Positions 17,108 to 24,022 of a DNA stretch of 64,000 bases are shown piece after piece. The notes beneath the pieces were generated by a model. It had not been told where the DNA came from. It saw only the letters and a program-made list of their open reading frames with translations, and made no database searches. Position numbers and translations under genes: made by a program. Within the stretch, counting starts at the first letter, position 1. Each line of letters opens with the position of its first letter. This DNA comes from Lachnospiraceae bacterium (GTDB taxonomy: Bacteria > Bacillota > Clostridia > Lachnospirales > Lachnospiraceae), in contig CAJTGD010000025.1 in NCBI GenBank assembly GCA_910575475.1, positions 29,780 to 93,779 of the forward strand, read 5' to 3'.

Positions 17108-18217
17108 TTATACTTTACATATTATTTTCATAATTCTTTCCATCTCTTCCCACTTCAACTTTTCATATATTGGCAGTACCAATACCTTCTCCGCCAGCTT
17201 TCGAGAACAGTCTAATCCTACATTACAATATTTGCCCTTAAAGCAAGCCTGGTCTGAAGTCAATGGATAAAAATATTTTCTTGCATATATTCCATTCAGC
17301 TTCAGTAACTCATACAATTCATTTCTGTTCAGTGGATACTCCGCTTCCACCAAAATCGGAAAATATCCGTAATTTTGCTTTACATCTGGCTTTTTTTCAA
17401 ACATTCGAATTCCCTGAATATTTTTCAATTGATTTTCATATTCTTCATAAATTTTTTTTCTACTGTCAATTACCTGCTCCACATACTCCAAATTGCAAAG
17501 ACCCATGATTGCGCAAAATTCATTCATTTTTGCATTGGCGCCTACCTCAGTAACTAATTCTTCGCCACGAATCCCAAAATTTTTTAAATTGTATAGTTTA
17601 CCATAAAGTTCTGGGGTTAAGAAGGCAACTGCGCCTCCCTCTATCGTATTAAAAACTTTTGTGGCATGGAAACTAAATATTGAAATATCGCCATAACTTC
17701 CAATGCCTCTTCCTTTATACGTAACGCCAAACGCATGCGCCGCATCATAAATAACTTTTAAACCATATTTCCCTGCGATTTTTTGGATTACCTCTACATT
17801 ACATACATTTCCATATACATGAACCGGAAGAATCGCAACAGTCCTGTCTGTAACCAGGCTTTCTATCTTCGTCTCGTCAATCGTTCCATCTTCCGGCTTC
17901 ACATCGCAAAACACAGGATTCAGCCCATTGCGGATAATGGCATGAGTAGTCGATATAAATGTAAATGGTGTTGTGATGACCTCTCCCCCTTTTGGAAATC
18001 CCATTGCCTGAATAGCCAATTCCAATGCCATATGTCCATTTACCATCAAAGATAATTCTGGTACATCCAGATATTCTTTTAGCCTGGTCTCTAACTTTTG
18101 GTGATAAACTCCCATATTCGTAAGCCAATGACTATTCCATAATGGTTTTATCGCTTCTATGTATTCCTCATAGGGGGGCATTGAAGATTGCGTTACATAT
18201 ATTTTTTGATTATCCAT
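17108..18217 (-). CDS. DegT/DnrJ/EryC1/StrS sugar aminotransferase, VioA/AntC-like
   Basis: A 369-residue PLP enzyme. The opening (VTQSSMPPYEEYIEAI, then NSHWLTNMGVYHQKLE) is like dTDP-4-keto-6-deoxyglucose aminotransferases that make viosamine (dTDP-Qui4N), as in E. coli VioA and the anthrose operon. The PLP lysine lies in SFHATKVFNTIEGGA, with DAAHAFGV before it. ATG at 18217 is behind AGGTG with nine-base spacing and is preferred over the upstream GTG at 18229. It is the first enzyme gene after the surface-protein gene, 46 bases downstream. dTDP-sugar precursor genes (rmlA, rmlB) are not in the window. Confidence 0.9.
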   Translation of the reverse strand: MDNQKIYVTQSSMPPYEEYIEAIKPLWNSHWLTNMGVYHQKLETRLKEYLDVPELSLMVNGHMALELAIQAMGFPKGGEVITTPFTFISTTHAIIRNGLNPVFCDVKPEDGTIDETKIESLVTDRTVAILPVHVYGNVCNVEVIQKIAGKYGLKVIYDAAHAFGVTYKGRGIGSYGDISIFSFHATKVFNTIEGGAVAFLTPELYGKLYNLKNFGIRGEELVTEVGANAKMNEFCAIMGLCNLEYVEQVIDSRKKIYEEYENQLKNIQGIRMFEKKPDVKQNYGYFPILVEAEYPLNRNELYELLKLNGIYARKYFYPLTSDQACFKGKYCNVGLDCSRKLAEKVLVLPIYEKLKWEEMERIMKIICKV

Positions 18218-18263
18218 TCCTGTAATCACCTTTTGTTATCCGCATATAGAAAACGATATTTTA

Positions 18264-19487
18264 TTATTCAGCTTTCTCGAATGCGCTAAGAACATCAGCC
18301 GCTTTCAGATTTTCCTTTTGAGCATTCACATCCGTCTCTTCCGTGCTTTCCAAAACACTGGGTTGATCTTGATTTTCCGGCTTTGATTCCTCTTCTTCTA
18401 TTCCCTTCTCTTCCTGCTTTACATTCTCTCCACTTACCTGCTCTTGTTTCTTTTCTTCTTCCGGCTTCACATTTTCTTCATTTATCTGCTCTTCTTTTAT
18501 TTCTTCTTCCGGCTTCACATTCTCTTCGCTTACCTGCTCATGTTTTATCCCCTCTTCCTGCTTCACATTCTCTCCACTTCTCTGTTCTTCTTCCGGATTT
18601 TCTTCTTTTTTCTCGTTTTCTTCCTCTTCCGCACTTACTATTTCATAGTCAAAAGAAAGGGTTATCTCCCCATCCTCCCAAACCAATTCCGGATTAGAGT
18701 TCAATGTCCCTGTAAAATAGAAAGAACCCATACTGCCTTCCTTAAGGCTGACAAAACTGCCATTCTCATCAAATTCAGCGGACTCTAAAAACAAGACCTC
18801 TTCATCTGTGGTTCCTTCTACTACATTTAATACATTTTGTGTATTTTTATTTTTCCATACAACATCCACATTTAACTTTTTAATATAAGAATTATTATTC
18901 ATAACTTCCCCTTCGGAAAGTTCATATAGTTCTTCTCTCAGTCTGTAATAGACTTCAATACTTTTTATCTTAATGGTAACATCTGTATTTCCATAATTTT
19001 CAACTTTAAATTCTTCCGAAAAAATCTGTCCTTTGCCACTTAAATTTTCAGGGTCTAAATAAGCCCTGGAATTTGTAGGAAACGAAACATTATATATACA
19101 ATCATTTTCCTTACTTTCTTCTGAGTCATTCGATGTAACCTCTTCTACCATTTTCTCAAGGCCGCTCTTTTCTTTTTGTGTACTCTCTGGTGTCTCTGCC
19201 TTTTTAGGTTCGCTATCTATCAATTCTGTGTGTTCGATATCGTCAGCATTCGTATTCTTTAAATCTGTCTCTGTGTGTTCAATCGGATTTTTATCCTCCT
19301 CCGCTTTATCACCTTCTATATCTTCGGTAGTCTCTGTGATATTTTCAATATCTGCTGCTTCTACAACAATACATCCGGCAGCTTTATAAGCTATTACATA
19401 TTCATTATCCGGAACTATTTCTTTCATTCCATTTATACAACAATTCAACATGGCCACTATTAAAAAAAAAGACATTTTTCTCTGCAT
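18264..19487 (-). CDS. Secreted acidic protein with Glu/Lys-rich tandem repeats
   Basis: The 407-residue protein has a short hydrophobic N-terminus (MQRKMSFFLIVAMLNCCING), possibly a signal or lipoprotein-like leader. An acidic Thr/Glu-rich stretch (about 45-130) comes before a folded domain (about 130-285: VSFPTNSRAYLDPENLSG, FKVENYGNTDVTIKI). The form is reminiscent of surface proteins with a PTxxxxxxDP...G...s..f.v.N segment. Four 16-residue repeats then follow near 304-367, and a 40-residue tail. No sortase motif or transmembrane anchor is visible at the C-terminus. No enzymatic motif was recognised. It directly precedes the sugar aminotransferase gene, which links it to the glycan genes. 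Confidence 0.7.
   Translation of the reverse strand: MQRKMSFFLIVAMLNCCINGMKEIVPDNEYVIAYKAAGCIVVEAADIENITETTEDIEGDKAEEDKNPIEHTETDLKNTNADDIEHTELIDSEPKKAETPESTQKEKSGLEKMVEEVTSNDSEESKENDCIYNVSFPTNSRAYLDPENLSGKGQIFSEEFKVENYGNTDVTIKIKSIEVYYRLREELYELSEGEVMNNNSYIKKLNVDVVWKNKNTQNVLNVVEGTTDEEVLFLESAEFDENGSFVSLKEGSMGSFYFTGTLNSNPELVWEDGEITLSFDYEIVSAEEEENEKKEENPEEEQRSGENVKQEEGIKHEQVSEENVKPEEEIKEEQINEENVKPEEEKKQEQVSGENVKQEEKGIEEEESKPENQDQPSVLESTEETDVNAQKENLKAADVLSAFEKAE
18387..18578 (-). repeat. Four tandem 48-bp coding repeats
   Basis: Within the acidic secreted protein, four in-frame 16-residue units follow each other without gaps, each of the form [SN][GE]ENVK[QP]EE.IK.EQ[VI]. The last copy is more divergent. 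The DNA copies are similar enough to allow slippage, so copy number could vary between strains. The low-complexity coding also produces long false frames on the other strand. Confidence 0.85.
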
Positions 19488-19598
19488 AATAATATTCTCC
19501 TTCTATACTGCTTTCCGACTATTCTGGATTTCCTATCGCAGAGGAAACAGCCCCTGTTATAGATATTTTATAAAATCATACCTCCATAAAAAATCTCC

Positions 19599-19641
19599 AT
19601 AGTATCCAAAAAGACTGCATCTGCAGCCCTTTGGATACTAT
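19599..19641 (-). terminator. Probable terminator/attenuator after the Thr/Ala-rich protein gene
   Basis: A perfect 12-bp inverted repeat (ATAGTATCCAAA at 19599 and its complement at 19630) encloses a smaller CTGCA hairpin. On the minus strand it is followed shortly by a run of six T. It lies about 100 bases downstream of the 19739-20842 gene and before the acidic protein gene. It may end most transcripts of the abundant surface protein and let a fraction read into the glycan operon. Confidence 0.65.
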
Positions 19642-19738
19642 AATATTTAAATCCTACTCTCTTTTTGGCTGAGTCAAAATCGGGTGCGGCAGAAACACCC
19701 TTAATCGACTGCATTGTAAAACATTAGTCAGACATGAA

Positions 19739-20842
19739 TTAGTTTACAGTCAAAGTGGATACTATCCTACGTCCATCAGATAATGCAATAATAAGATCCT
19801 GCGCTTTTCCTTTGTAGTCATCTCCTGCAAGGAATGTTAATGTAGCATTATCCTTAGGAATCGTGATCGTAGCGTCAGTCTGCGTTGTAGTGGTAGTATT
19901 CGGAGCATAGGCTACTGTATATCCTTCCATAACATAGTCTCCATAAAGATCCTTGCCGTCTTTATGAACTGCTATAGCAATCACTGTTGATTCTCCAACA
20001 TTTGGAATTACAATATTTACATCCGCTGCACTGCTTCCAGACGTAAAGGTCGGTGCTGTTGCCAATGTAGGTGTTGTGATATTCCGAGCTTTACTTGCTT
20101 TAATATCGTATGTAATATTTACTGCAACATCATCAGCTTTCCAGCCTGCATTTGCGTTCGCCACACCTGTGATTGCAAAAGAACCTACACCTGCTGTTAC
20201 TTTCGTCGCATCATTTGAATATGTGTCTTTTACCCCCGCCGCTGAAGCAGCAGCAGTGGTCGTTGGTTTTGCAATATCTACTGACAGCAATGAGCCATGC
20301 TTTGTAACAGGGGTACTTCTTACCACACTGTTATACTGTGCTGCCGCATTTGTTTCAAACTGCCCGAAATTCAACTTCTTTTCTGTTGTGAAAGCCAATG
20401 TTTCACCTGTTTTTGCTTTTATCGTTGCTGCAGTATTAGCTTCTGAAAGTTCTAAATGGATTCTCTTTTTCGTAGAAGTAGAGTCCTCTGTAAAAGTATT
20501 ATATTCTGTTATTACATCATCAGCTTTTGATGTAATCGTTGCTGTAACCGTAGCATTGATCGGAATACCTATATCTTCCTCCACATCTACGGATGCGTTC
20601 CAGATATCAATGCTGTTCGATGCCACTGAAAATTTATTAACATCTGTGGCAGTACTGTCTGCAAATGGATTTACCTGAATATCTGCGTTTACTGGAACCT
20701 GAATTGTAAGTGCTGGTGAGTATACATCAAATGATGTCTCAAAACTTCCACTAGTCGGAGTGTCTGCAGCAAAGGCAGATACCGGAATGCACATTGTCAA
20801 TGCCAAAGCCGCCGCAGTAGCCTTTGTGAATTTAGATTTCAT
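19739..20842 (-). CDS. Secreted Thr/Ala-rich surface protein of unknown family
   Basis: The 367-residue protein has a clear signal peptide (MKSKFTKATAAALALTMCIP, cleavage likely after AFA near residue 25). The mature part is rich in Thr, Ala, Asn and Val, with a PVNADIQVNPFAD segment echoing the PTN...DPEN segment of the next protein. Thr tracts lie near GYTVAYAPNTTTTTQTD, and no Cys follows the signal. GGAGG lies upstream of the ATG. No enzymatic motif or sortase signal is visible. Its composition suits a structural or S-layer-like exported protein, and it is a plausible O-glycosylation target of the downstream genes. That role is inferred from position and composition only. Confidence 0.75.
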   Translation of the reverse strand: MKSKFTKATAAALALTMCIPVSAFAADTPTSGSFETSFDVYSPALTIQVPVNADIQVNPFADSTATDVNKFSVASNSIDIWNASVDVEEDIGIPINATVTATITSKADDVITEYNTFTEDSTSTKKRIHLELSEANTAATIKAKTGETLAFTTEKKLNFGQFETNAAAQYNSVVRSTPVTKHGSLLSVDIAKPTTTAAASAAGVKDTYSNDATKVTAGVGSFAITGVANANAGWKADDVAVNITYDIKASKARNITTPTLATAPTFTSGSSAADVNIVIPNVGESTVIAIAVHKDGKDLYGDYVMEGYTVAYAPNTTTTTQTDATITIPKDNATLTFLAGDDYKGKAQDLIIALSDGRRIVSTLTVN

Positions 20843-20967
20843 AATAAAACCTCCTGTTAATTATTTTTTTGTCTATGTATATCATAAGTCATCTGATAAT
20901 ATCTGCCTTCTTATCGCGATCACTCATGGACATACCCAGCGAATACTTTCAGAGAAATTACTGTATC

Positions 20968-21516
20968 TTACTCTTTAACAACCATCAAACTTACGGCAAA
21001 TGTTACTGTTCCCAATTCTTTATCTGGATCTTCATCATCTAATATATGATAAGTACACAACGCATCGTGTGACCCATCCGGCAAGACTTGATTTAATTCC
21101 AGCTTATCAAGTCTTTTCCCAACTGGAAGAACAGGGGAACTATAAAGCAATGTCTGTTCTTCATCGTCAAAATACACTTCAAAATAGCATTCGTAAACAT
21201 TGCTCGCTGAGTTTCCTATCTGGGCATTATTGGAAACAGCACTTCCAGATGGGAAAGTCCACACCATATTCATATCTGTTGTAAATCTTGCATTAGCAGC
21301 CTTCTCATCAATATTTCCGTCAACAACAAGCCCTTCTGAGGTACTTCTTTCCGGCTTTGGCTTATTTAAAAGAAAATAAATAACAACACCTAGCGCAACA
21401 ATTACAAGGAGCAATAACACTATAATGATTATCTTTCCTTTCGATTTCTTCTCTTCCTTTTTGGGCACCTTTGTCGGTGCTTTTCTTTGTGGTTTTTTTT
21501 CTACTTTTTTTGCCAT
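20968..21516 (-). CDS. Membrane-anchored extracellular protein with basic cytoplasmic tail
   Basis: The 182-residue protein starts with about 28 Lys/Pro-rich cytoplasmic residues. One membrane helix follows (about 29-50: KIIIIVLLLLVIVALGVVIY) and then an extracellular domain (ARFTTDMNMVWTFPSG, ECYFEVYFDDEEQTLLYSS, LPVGKRLDKLELNQVL). Such type II proteins with a YFEV...SP.lPVG domain occur beside surface-protein genes in Lachnospiraceae. The family name is not certain. GGGAGG precedes the ATG. It is the first gene of the island, so its promoter probably drives much of the region. Confidence 0.75.
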   Translation of the reverse strand: MAKKVEKKPQRKAPTKVPKKEEKKSKGKIIIIVLLLLVIVALGVVIYFLLNKPKPERSTSEGLVVDGNIDEKAANARFTTDMNMVWTFPSGSAVSNNAQIGNSASNVYECYFEVYFDDEEQTLLYSSPVLPVGKRLDKLELNQVLPDGSHDALCTYHILDDEDPDKELGTVTFAVSLMVVKE

Positions 21517-21810
21517 TTTTTCCTCCCAGTTCTGAATAGTATTGTATTATTCATAACCATCGCATTTGTCATCGATGCAATTGATTATCCATACCTTAAT
21601 AATTATTCTTTTATTTCTATCATACTTTATTGGTTGGATTGTCTACATTACTACAAATAAAATATAATACATATACTAACTCTTCCATTTTATAATTCTT
21701 AATCAGAAAATCATTACCGATACATTTTCTATATTAAATAAGGCATATTGGTCATCTATCGTATTGATAAATGATGCGGCAAACCGCTTCGCTCCCTGCT
21801 ACGTCATGAT
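21517..21810. other. AT-rich upstream region of the glycan island
   Basis: No gene is visible here. Very AT-rich sequence upstream of the 182-residue protein gene should hold its minus-strand promoter. Candidates are TAGACA with a TATGAT-type box downstream, but spacing is not ideal. The stretch ends where the double-hairpin repeats begin, which is also where base composition changes. Confidence 0.4.
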
Positions 21811-21979
21811 TTGTCACCACCCGTAAGGGTGATGACCTGCGCGCACATCAGTGCGCTTCCTTGTGACTTGTCACCACCCGAAGGGTGATGACCTGCGCGC
21901 ACATCAGTGCGCTTCCTTGTGACTTGTCACCACCCGAAGGGTGATGACCTACGTGCACATCAGCGCACTTCCTTTTATC
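21811..21979. repeat. Three tandem copies of a 56-57-bp double-hairpin repeat
   Basis: Copies begin at 21811, 21868 and 21924. Each starts TTGTCACCACCCG and contains two hairpins. The first is GTCACCACCC/GGGTGATGAC around a 3-5-base loop. The second is GCGCAC-ATCA-GTGCGC. Copies 1 and 2 are almost identical, and copy 3 has paired changes in the second stem (GTGCACATCAGCGCAC). There is no variable spacer between copies. Stems pair better as minus-strand RNA because a C-A mismatch becomes a T-G wobble. Related copies lie at 22317 and 46838. Confidence 0.85.
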
Positions 21980-22055
21980 TTGCCACATTTCTCATGTTCA
22001 CAGGGTCCTGGCATACCCAATACACAGACTTTCGGGTCACCCCTCCATCCGTCTT

Positions 22056-22232
22056 CTAATGCCGTAAGAATGTACTGACACATGGATACTCCGGTTTTAC
22101 CTTACTGTATTCACGGAGCCATACCCGCTGCATAGCATCCAGCCAATACAGCAGCGGTTTCATACCTGATCCGGCAGCCGCCGCATCATAGATATCGAGA
22201 TACCAATGTGTCAACACACCGTTTGTAATGCT
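22056..22232 (-). pseudogene. Short open frame, probable gene remnant
   Basis: Between stop codons there is an uninterrupted 58-codon frame with ordinary amino-acid composition (THWYLDIYDAAAAGSGMKPL, then YWLDAMQRVWLREY). It has no good start or ribosome site. The protein-like look suggests the C-terminal end of a lost gene embedded in repeat debris. I do not recognise the family. Confidence 0.35.
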
Positions 22233-22299
22233 TCAGAGCAGCGGCAAATGATCTGCATAGCAGACGGCTCTGCCGTTCTGACCAGTTACATCATTTTTA

Positions 22300-22455
22300 T
22301 ATCACAGACATTTGCTTTGTCACCATCCGAAAGGTAATGACCTGCGCGCATCAACACGCTTGTACATGCCTGCTTATCATGAACATGCCGCTTAGTCCTT
22401 GCGGTAAAACCCCGGCTCATCACCGGAATTTATCTAAATGGCCGTTCGAATGACC
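22300..22455 (-). ncRNA. Candidate guide-RNA (omega-RNA-like) region downstream of the TnpB-like gene
   Basis: TnpB genes normally run into a structured RNA that overlaps or follows their 3' end and finishes in a guide. Directly after the TnpB-like stop, on the same strand, lie compact GC-rich hairpins (CCGGTGATGAGCCGG; CCGC...GCGG around 22385-22410). They are followed by one degenerate double-hairpin copy. The guide boundary cannot be placed by eye. Confidence 0.35.
22317..22366. repeat. Degenerate fourth copy of the double-hairpin repeat
   Basis: TTTGTCACCATCCGAAAGGTAATGACC with the following CGCGCATCAACACG matches the 21811 repeats with several changes, most within the stems. It lies between the TnpB-like gene and the 22056-22232 remnant. 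Confidence 0.7.
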
Positions 22456-23805
22456 TCATTTTTTCAAAGCCCCTAAGACTCCATCCCCCTGTCCCCGCTT
22501 TTTTACATTGCGGGCAGTGTTGGTCTTTTCTTCAGCTTCGTAACCGCATGCCGGACAGGTAAATATCCCCTCCGACTTTTTTCCTGCCGCGCCGCAGCTG
22601 CTGCACTCCCTACTGATGTCTTTGCCAAGCACTTCGATCAATTCCACTGACTGCTCTCTGCATTTCTGCATCAGTCTTCTCCGGATATATCCCCGCTGCC
22701 ACTGAGCCATGGAATGATTGATCTTCTTGTTGGCTCCTCCTGCCTTCGGCCTGGGCAGCTTTACCATATAGACCGTCTGAGGCTTCTCTGTCTGCAGAAA
22801 ACGGTTTAATTCCTGATTGATATAGCTGTGCAGTTGTTCCTCCAGACGTCTTTTTTTTGCCTGATATTTTTTGCGCCCTGGATTGCTGCTCCTGTTGCGG
22901 TTATAATTTCCTGTCTGCCAGCGCAGCCAATCGGAAAATGCGGTCTGATATCTGCCCAGTTCCGTTCCGTATTGACGGCCCTCATCCGTCGTCAGCATGG
23001 TATAAAAACCCACTGCGATCCCAACCTGATTTTGATAATCGCTGTGGCTGCGGACGGCCACATAGACCGGAACCTTTAACTCCAGCTTGTGTTCTGCCGG
23101 ATACAGCTTCACATAGGACTGGCACTTATACTGCTTGCTGTCTGTCAGCGGAATAAAAACCCGCTTCCGCTTTTCCTTGATGGAAATGTAGATTCCATGA
23201 TCCGCGTAACGGTATGCCCGTTCAGCGATAGAAAAGCCGTCTGCCCTGTCTGTGTGGAGCTTTACGTGATATTTTCTCACCTGCCTGCACAGGTAACGGT
23301 GAAGCTTTTCAGCATCCACCTGCTCTGCCAGTCCTTCGTACTGCCTGGTCAGCTTCGCTGTCAGCTCAATCGGCTTCTGGTTCAGAACTGCTTCAAATGC
23401 ATTGTTCACCTTCATCAAAAAACGGATATAATGTTTATCTTCTGAGGTAAACCCTTCATTCTGATTGAGCAGCTTCAAAAGCTTTGATTTTGTCCTGGTC
23501 CACTGACTTTTGATATCTCCCAACGCGTCAAATACCGCAAGGTAGAAATATACGGAAGGCATGTTCAGACGTTCCCTGAGACCGCTTCCTGTCATCTCAT
23601 TCTGCACCGTATAGCCAGGATAAATCTTGGACAGGCCGGAAATCCCGCCATATCGTGTATAGATATGGTTCTTCACATCCCGGTAATCCCTGGCGATCTC
23701 AAGAAGCTTATCCAAATCCTCCTCTGGAATGGGTTCTCTGTTGTACTGTTGGACTGTCTTACATATCTTCTCTGGCAGCATCCTTTTTTCTCTTGGAATA
23801 CACAT
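22456..23805 (-). CDS. TnpB-like protein lacking the RuvC catalytic residues
   Basis: The C-terminal half follows the TnpB/Cas12f RuvC layout. A RuvC-I-like segment VGIAVGFYTMLTTDEGRQYG has Ala (residue 264 from this start) where TnpB has Asp. A RuvC-II-like TVYMVKLPRP has Val/Lys in place of Glu-Asp (348). A zinc ribbon CSSCG...CPACG (401-420) is intact. The RuvC-III-like EEKTNTARNV has Lys for Asp (427). The frame is otherwise undamaged over 449 residues, so loss of nuclease activity appears selective. ATG 23805 follows GAGGGG closely; the frame is open further upstream to 23883, across one putative recombination site. Nuclease-dead TnpB relatives (TldR) are known RNA-guided repressors. Confidence 0.8.
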   Translation of the reverse strand: MCIPREKRMLPEKICKTVQQYNREPIPEEDLDKLLEIARDYRDVKNHIYTRYGGISGLSKIYPGYTVQNEMTGSGLRERLNMPSVYFYLAVFDALGDIKSQWTRTKSKLLKLLNQNEGFTSEDKHYIRFLMKVNNAFEAVLNQKPIELTAKLTRQYEGLAEQVDAEKLHRYLCRQVRKYHVKLHTDRADGFSIAERAYRYADHGIYISIKEKRKRVFIPLTDSKQYKCQSYVKLYPAEHKLELKVPVYVAVRSHSDYQNQVGIAVGFYTMLTTDEGRQYGTELGRYQTAFSDWLRWQTGNYNRNRSSNPGRKKYQAKKRRLEEQLHSYINQELNRFLQTEKPQTVYMVKLPRPKAGGANKKINHSMAQWQRGYIRRRLMQKCREQSVELIEVLGKDISRECSSCGAAGKKSEGIFTCPACGYEAEEKTNTARNVKKRGQGDGVLGALKK

Positions 23806-23831
23806 TTTCCCCTCGTAGTACAGGGAAATCA

Positions 23832-23857
23832 TTATTAAAACGTGTACTTTTTGGTAA
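23832..23857. repeat. Putative recombination site A (26-bp imperfect palindrome, hix-like)
   Basis: Half-sites TTATTAAAACGT and ACTTTTTGGTAA flank a central GT. Nine of 12 left-half positions match site B. The centre dinucleotide is the reverse complement of that of site B, so the two sites lie in inverted orientation. It abuts the 5' region of the TnpB-like gene. Confidence 0.65.
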
Positions 23858-23912
23858 AGTTTTACATTTGCGGCAATATACAAAATTTAAATGAAAAATA
23901 GGGTTAATTTTA

Positions 23913-23941
23913 TTGACTTCGTGCCGATAGTATTATAGAAT
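23913..23941 (+). promoter_or_regulatory. Sigma-70-type promoter inside the putative invertible segment
   Basis: TTGACT (23913) and TAGAAT (23936) are separated by 17 bases on the plus strand. In the sequenced orientation it points toward the 3' end of the recombinase gene. Inverted between sites A and B it would point into the TnpB-like gene. The minus strand also has a perfect TATAAT (23932-23937), but with a weak or badly spaced -35, so some TnpB-like expression in this orientation is possible. Confidence 0.6.
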
Positions 23942-23967
23942 GATTAAGATTTATCAAAAAAATATCA

Positions 23968-23993
23968 TTACCAAAAAGTACACTTTTTGGTAA
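23968..23993. repeat. Putative recombination site B (26-bp perfect palindrome, hix-like)
   Basis: Half-sites TTACCAAAAAGT and ACTTTTTGGTAA are perfect complements around a central AC. Length, central dinucleotide and the TTAYCAAAAA pattern closely resemble hix sites of the Hin invertase. It ends 29 bases from the recombinase stop codon. Confidence 0.7.
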
Positions 23994-24022
23994 TAGGTAT
24001 TTTTTATTTTTGCTTTCTTTTA

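Noticed and set aside
18383..18788. Leu/Phe/Ser-rich plus-strand frames that look like membrane proteins
   Set aside because: They arise from the complement of the Glu/Lys repeat codons of the acidic secreted protein.
20076..20678. Plus-strand 200-codon Ala/Val-rich frame
   Set aside because: Antisense to the signal-peptide-bearing Thr/Ala-rich protein.
21811..21979. CRISPR array
   Set aside because: The units are contiguous and alike, with no unique spacers and no cas genes; the regular spacing comes from tandem duplication of a double hairpin.
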